Below are positions 12,627 through 13,630 of a stretch of 13,630 nucleotides of DNA, one piece after another. The DNA comes from Desulfovibrionaceae bacterium UBA6814 (GTDB taxonomy: Bacteria > Desulfobacterota > Desulfovibrionia > Desulfovibrionales > Desulfovibrionaceae). The DNA is taken from NCBI GenBank assembly GCA_002452635.1, contig DKEU01000264.1:1-13630 (forward strand). The letters run 5' to 3'. A program made the translations under genes and the position numbers. The notes under the pieces were generated by a model. That model worked only from the letters and a program-made list of their open reading frames with translations. It ran no database searches and was not told where the DNA came from. Position 1 is the first letter of the stretch. Each line of letters starts with the position of its first letter.

Positions 12627-12995
12627 GTGGAGAAGATTCTCATCATCGGCTGCAAGAAGTCCATGGACGACGTGTGCATCGGCTGCTCCCGCTGCCTGGT
12701 GGCCTTCAACCGGCGGGAGGGGGTGTTCGAGATGTACGAGGACGGCGAGGCCCAGGTCATGGGGCTGATAAACTGCGGGGACTGCCCGGGCGCGGCCATC
12801 GTGACCCGGCTGGCCCAGGTCAAGCTGTGGAACGCGCCCCTGGGCGAGCGGCCCACGGCCATCCACCTGGGGCCCTGCCTCACGGACCACTGCCCGCATG
12901 CCGAGGCCATCATCAAGAAGATCAAGGCCAAGGCCGGCATCCCGGTCATCGAGGGCACCCACCCGTACCTGCCGGCCGACATCTTCGCGCCCTGA
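12627..12995 (+). CDS. CGGC-domain-like Cys-rich protein
   Basis: Cytoplasmic protein of 122 residues resembling the CGGC domain family, named for a putative metal-binding motif. Eight cysteines: Cys9 (IIGCKKS), Cys17-x2-Cys20-x2-Cys23 (CIGCSRC), Cys50-x2-Cys53 in NCGDCPGAA, where the family usually has CGGCPG, and Cys84 and Cys89 in HLGPCLTDHCPHAEAI. The end has the family's PVIEGTHPYLP. The start is GTG at 12627 with GGAGG seven bases upstream, 15 bases after the receiver-like gene. The motif variation (Asp for Gly) is modest. The number and spacing of cysteines suggest binding of metal or a Fe-S cluster, but no activity is established for the family. It lies between the receiver-like gene and the sigma-54 activator. 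Confidence 0.82.
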   Translation: MEKILIIGCKKSMDDVCIGCSRCLVAFNRREGVFEMYEDGEAQVMGLINCGDCPGAAIVTRLAQVKLWNAPLGERPTAIHLGPCLTDHCPHAEAIIKKIKAKAGIPVIEGTHPYLPADIFAP

Positions 12996-13009
12996 GCTTC
13001 CGGACATCG

Positions 13010-13027
13010 CGCTGCCGCCGGGCAGCG
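13010..13027. terminator. Hairpin after the CGGC-like gene
   Basis: CGCTGCC (13010-13016) and GGCAGCG (13021-13027) form a perfect 7-base stem with loop GCCG, 14 bases past the stop codon. No T-run follows, so termination would be weak. A smaller stem, GGCGC-GACT-GCGCC, follows at 13042-13055. Confidence 0.4.
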
Positions 13028-13115
13028 GGATGAGATACAGGCGCGACTGCGCCGCATTGCAGACTAGCCAACGCCGGTCCGGCGGGTGCGATCCCGGTCC
13101 GGCAGGGAGGCGGCC

Positions 13116-13630
13116 ATGGGCTTCAAGGACTTCCTGTCCGGCCGCCAGGTCCTGGACTGCGTGGGCCTGGGGGTCTTCACCGTGGACACCGACTGGAACG
13201 TCACCTTCTTCAGCAAGGAGGCGGAGCGGATCACGGGCTGGAGCCAGGCCGACGCGGTGGGCCGCAAGTGCTGGGAGGTGTTCTACACCGAGTTCTGCAA
13301 CCGCTCCTGCCACCTGCAGGAGGCCATCCGCACCGGCCAGAGCCAGGTCAAGCGCCTGGTCCACTTCCTGGACAACGCCAACCGCCGCATCCCCCTGGAG
13401 ATCACCGCCTCGGTGCTGCGCAACGCCGCGGGCGAGGTCATCGGCGGGGTGGAGTGCTTCTCCGACCACATCGCGCCCGAGGGGCCGGACACCCCCTCCC
13501 GCGGGCCCGGGCCGTTCGCCGACATCCTGGGCAGCGACCCGGGCATGCTGCGCCTCTTCGCCACCGTGGCCTCGGTGGCCCCCACCGACGCCGGGGTGCT
13601 GCTCCTGGGCGAGACCGGCACGGGCAAGGA
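13116..13630 (+). CDS. PAS-domain sigma-54-dependent transcriptional activator (NtrC/Fis type), cut by window edge
   Basis: Enhancer-binding activator for sigma-54 RNA polymerase; 171 full residues are visible. A PAS domain spans about 8-118 (DCVGLGVFTVDTDWNVTFFSKEAERITGW, then LEITASVLRNAAGEVIGGVECFSD). The AAA+ domain starts near 136 (ILGSDPGMLRLFATV) and ends at the window edge inside Walker A, GETGTGKE. The PAS domain has a Cys group, Cys52, Cys61 and Cys65 in KCWEVFYTEFCNRSCHL, that could bind a cluster or sense redox state. ATG 13116 has GGGAGG nearby upstream. The D. vulgaris orp operons are known to be controlled by sigma-54 and a neighbouring activator of this class, so this is the likely counterpart. 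The GAFTGA motif and the DNA-binding end lie off-window and cannot be checked. Confidence 0.92.
   Translation, partial: MGFKDFLSGRQVLDCVGLGVFTVDTDWNVTFFSKEAERITGWSQADAVGRKCWEVFYTEFCNRSCHLQEAIRTGQSQVKRLVHFLDNANRRIPLEITASVLRNAAGEVIGGVECFSDHIAPEGPDTPSRGPGPFADILGSDPGMLRLFATVASVAPTDAGVLLLGETGTGK

Overview
The window is a very G+C-rich bacterial segment (roughly 70% by eye) with short AT-rich islands at its promoters. Gene content points to a sulfate-reducing Desulfobacterota of the Desulfovibrionaceae type. The main reasons are paired MinD-like ATPases with ferredoxin inserts, orange-protein (ORP)/NifX-like proteins, UPF0251 (DUF134) proteins and a sigma-54 activator in one cluster, an arrangement related to the orp locus of Desulfovibrio vulgaris. 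The taxonomic call is inference.

Left part (1-4.5 kb, minus strand): a TetR-family regulator (CecR-like), a lipoprotein membrane fusion protein and an RND efflux permease form one operon in that order. The permease runs off the left edge. A TTGACA promoter with two small palindromes lies upstream of the regulator, as expected for an autorepressed efflux operon. No outer-membrane channel gene is visible.

Middle (4.6-7.1 kb, minus strand): a MarR-family regulator is followed by the alpha and beta E1 subunits of a thiamine-diphosphate 2-oxoacid/acetoin dehydrogenase, and the unit ends at a strong perfect hairpin. No E2 or E3 gene is present in the window.

Right part (7.2-13.6 kb, plus strand, divergent from the MarR operon): this reads as an extended orange-protein/cofactor-assembly locus. 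In order it holds: a DUF134 helix-turn-helix protein with a Gly/Arg-rich tail; a glycine-rich protein built on 14-residue Met/Gly repeats; a clear intrinsic terminator; a DUF134 protein fused to an ORP/NifX domain, which also has its own internal Shine-Dalgarno and start; two MinD-type ATPases each with two inserted 4Fe-4S motifs; a second NifX/ORP-like protein; an IscU/NifU-type scaffold; an FmdB-like zinc ribbon with a Cys-rich tail; a degenerate response-regulator receiver; a CGGC-domain-like protein with eight cysteines; and the start of a PAS-AAA+ sigma-54 activator cut by the right edge.

How they may work together (inference): the scaffold and the two ATPases could assemble or transfer Fe-S or mixed-metal clusters to the ORP-type carriers. 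The DUF134 proteins and the PAS-AAA+ protein would control expression, and the small Cys-rich proteins could sense or handle metal or redox state. The fusion with an internal start, the scaffold inside the cluster and the repeat protein are the parts most worth following up.
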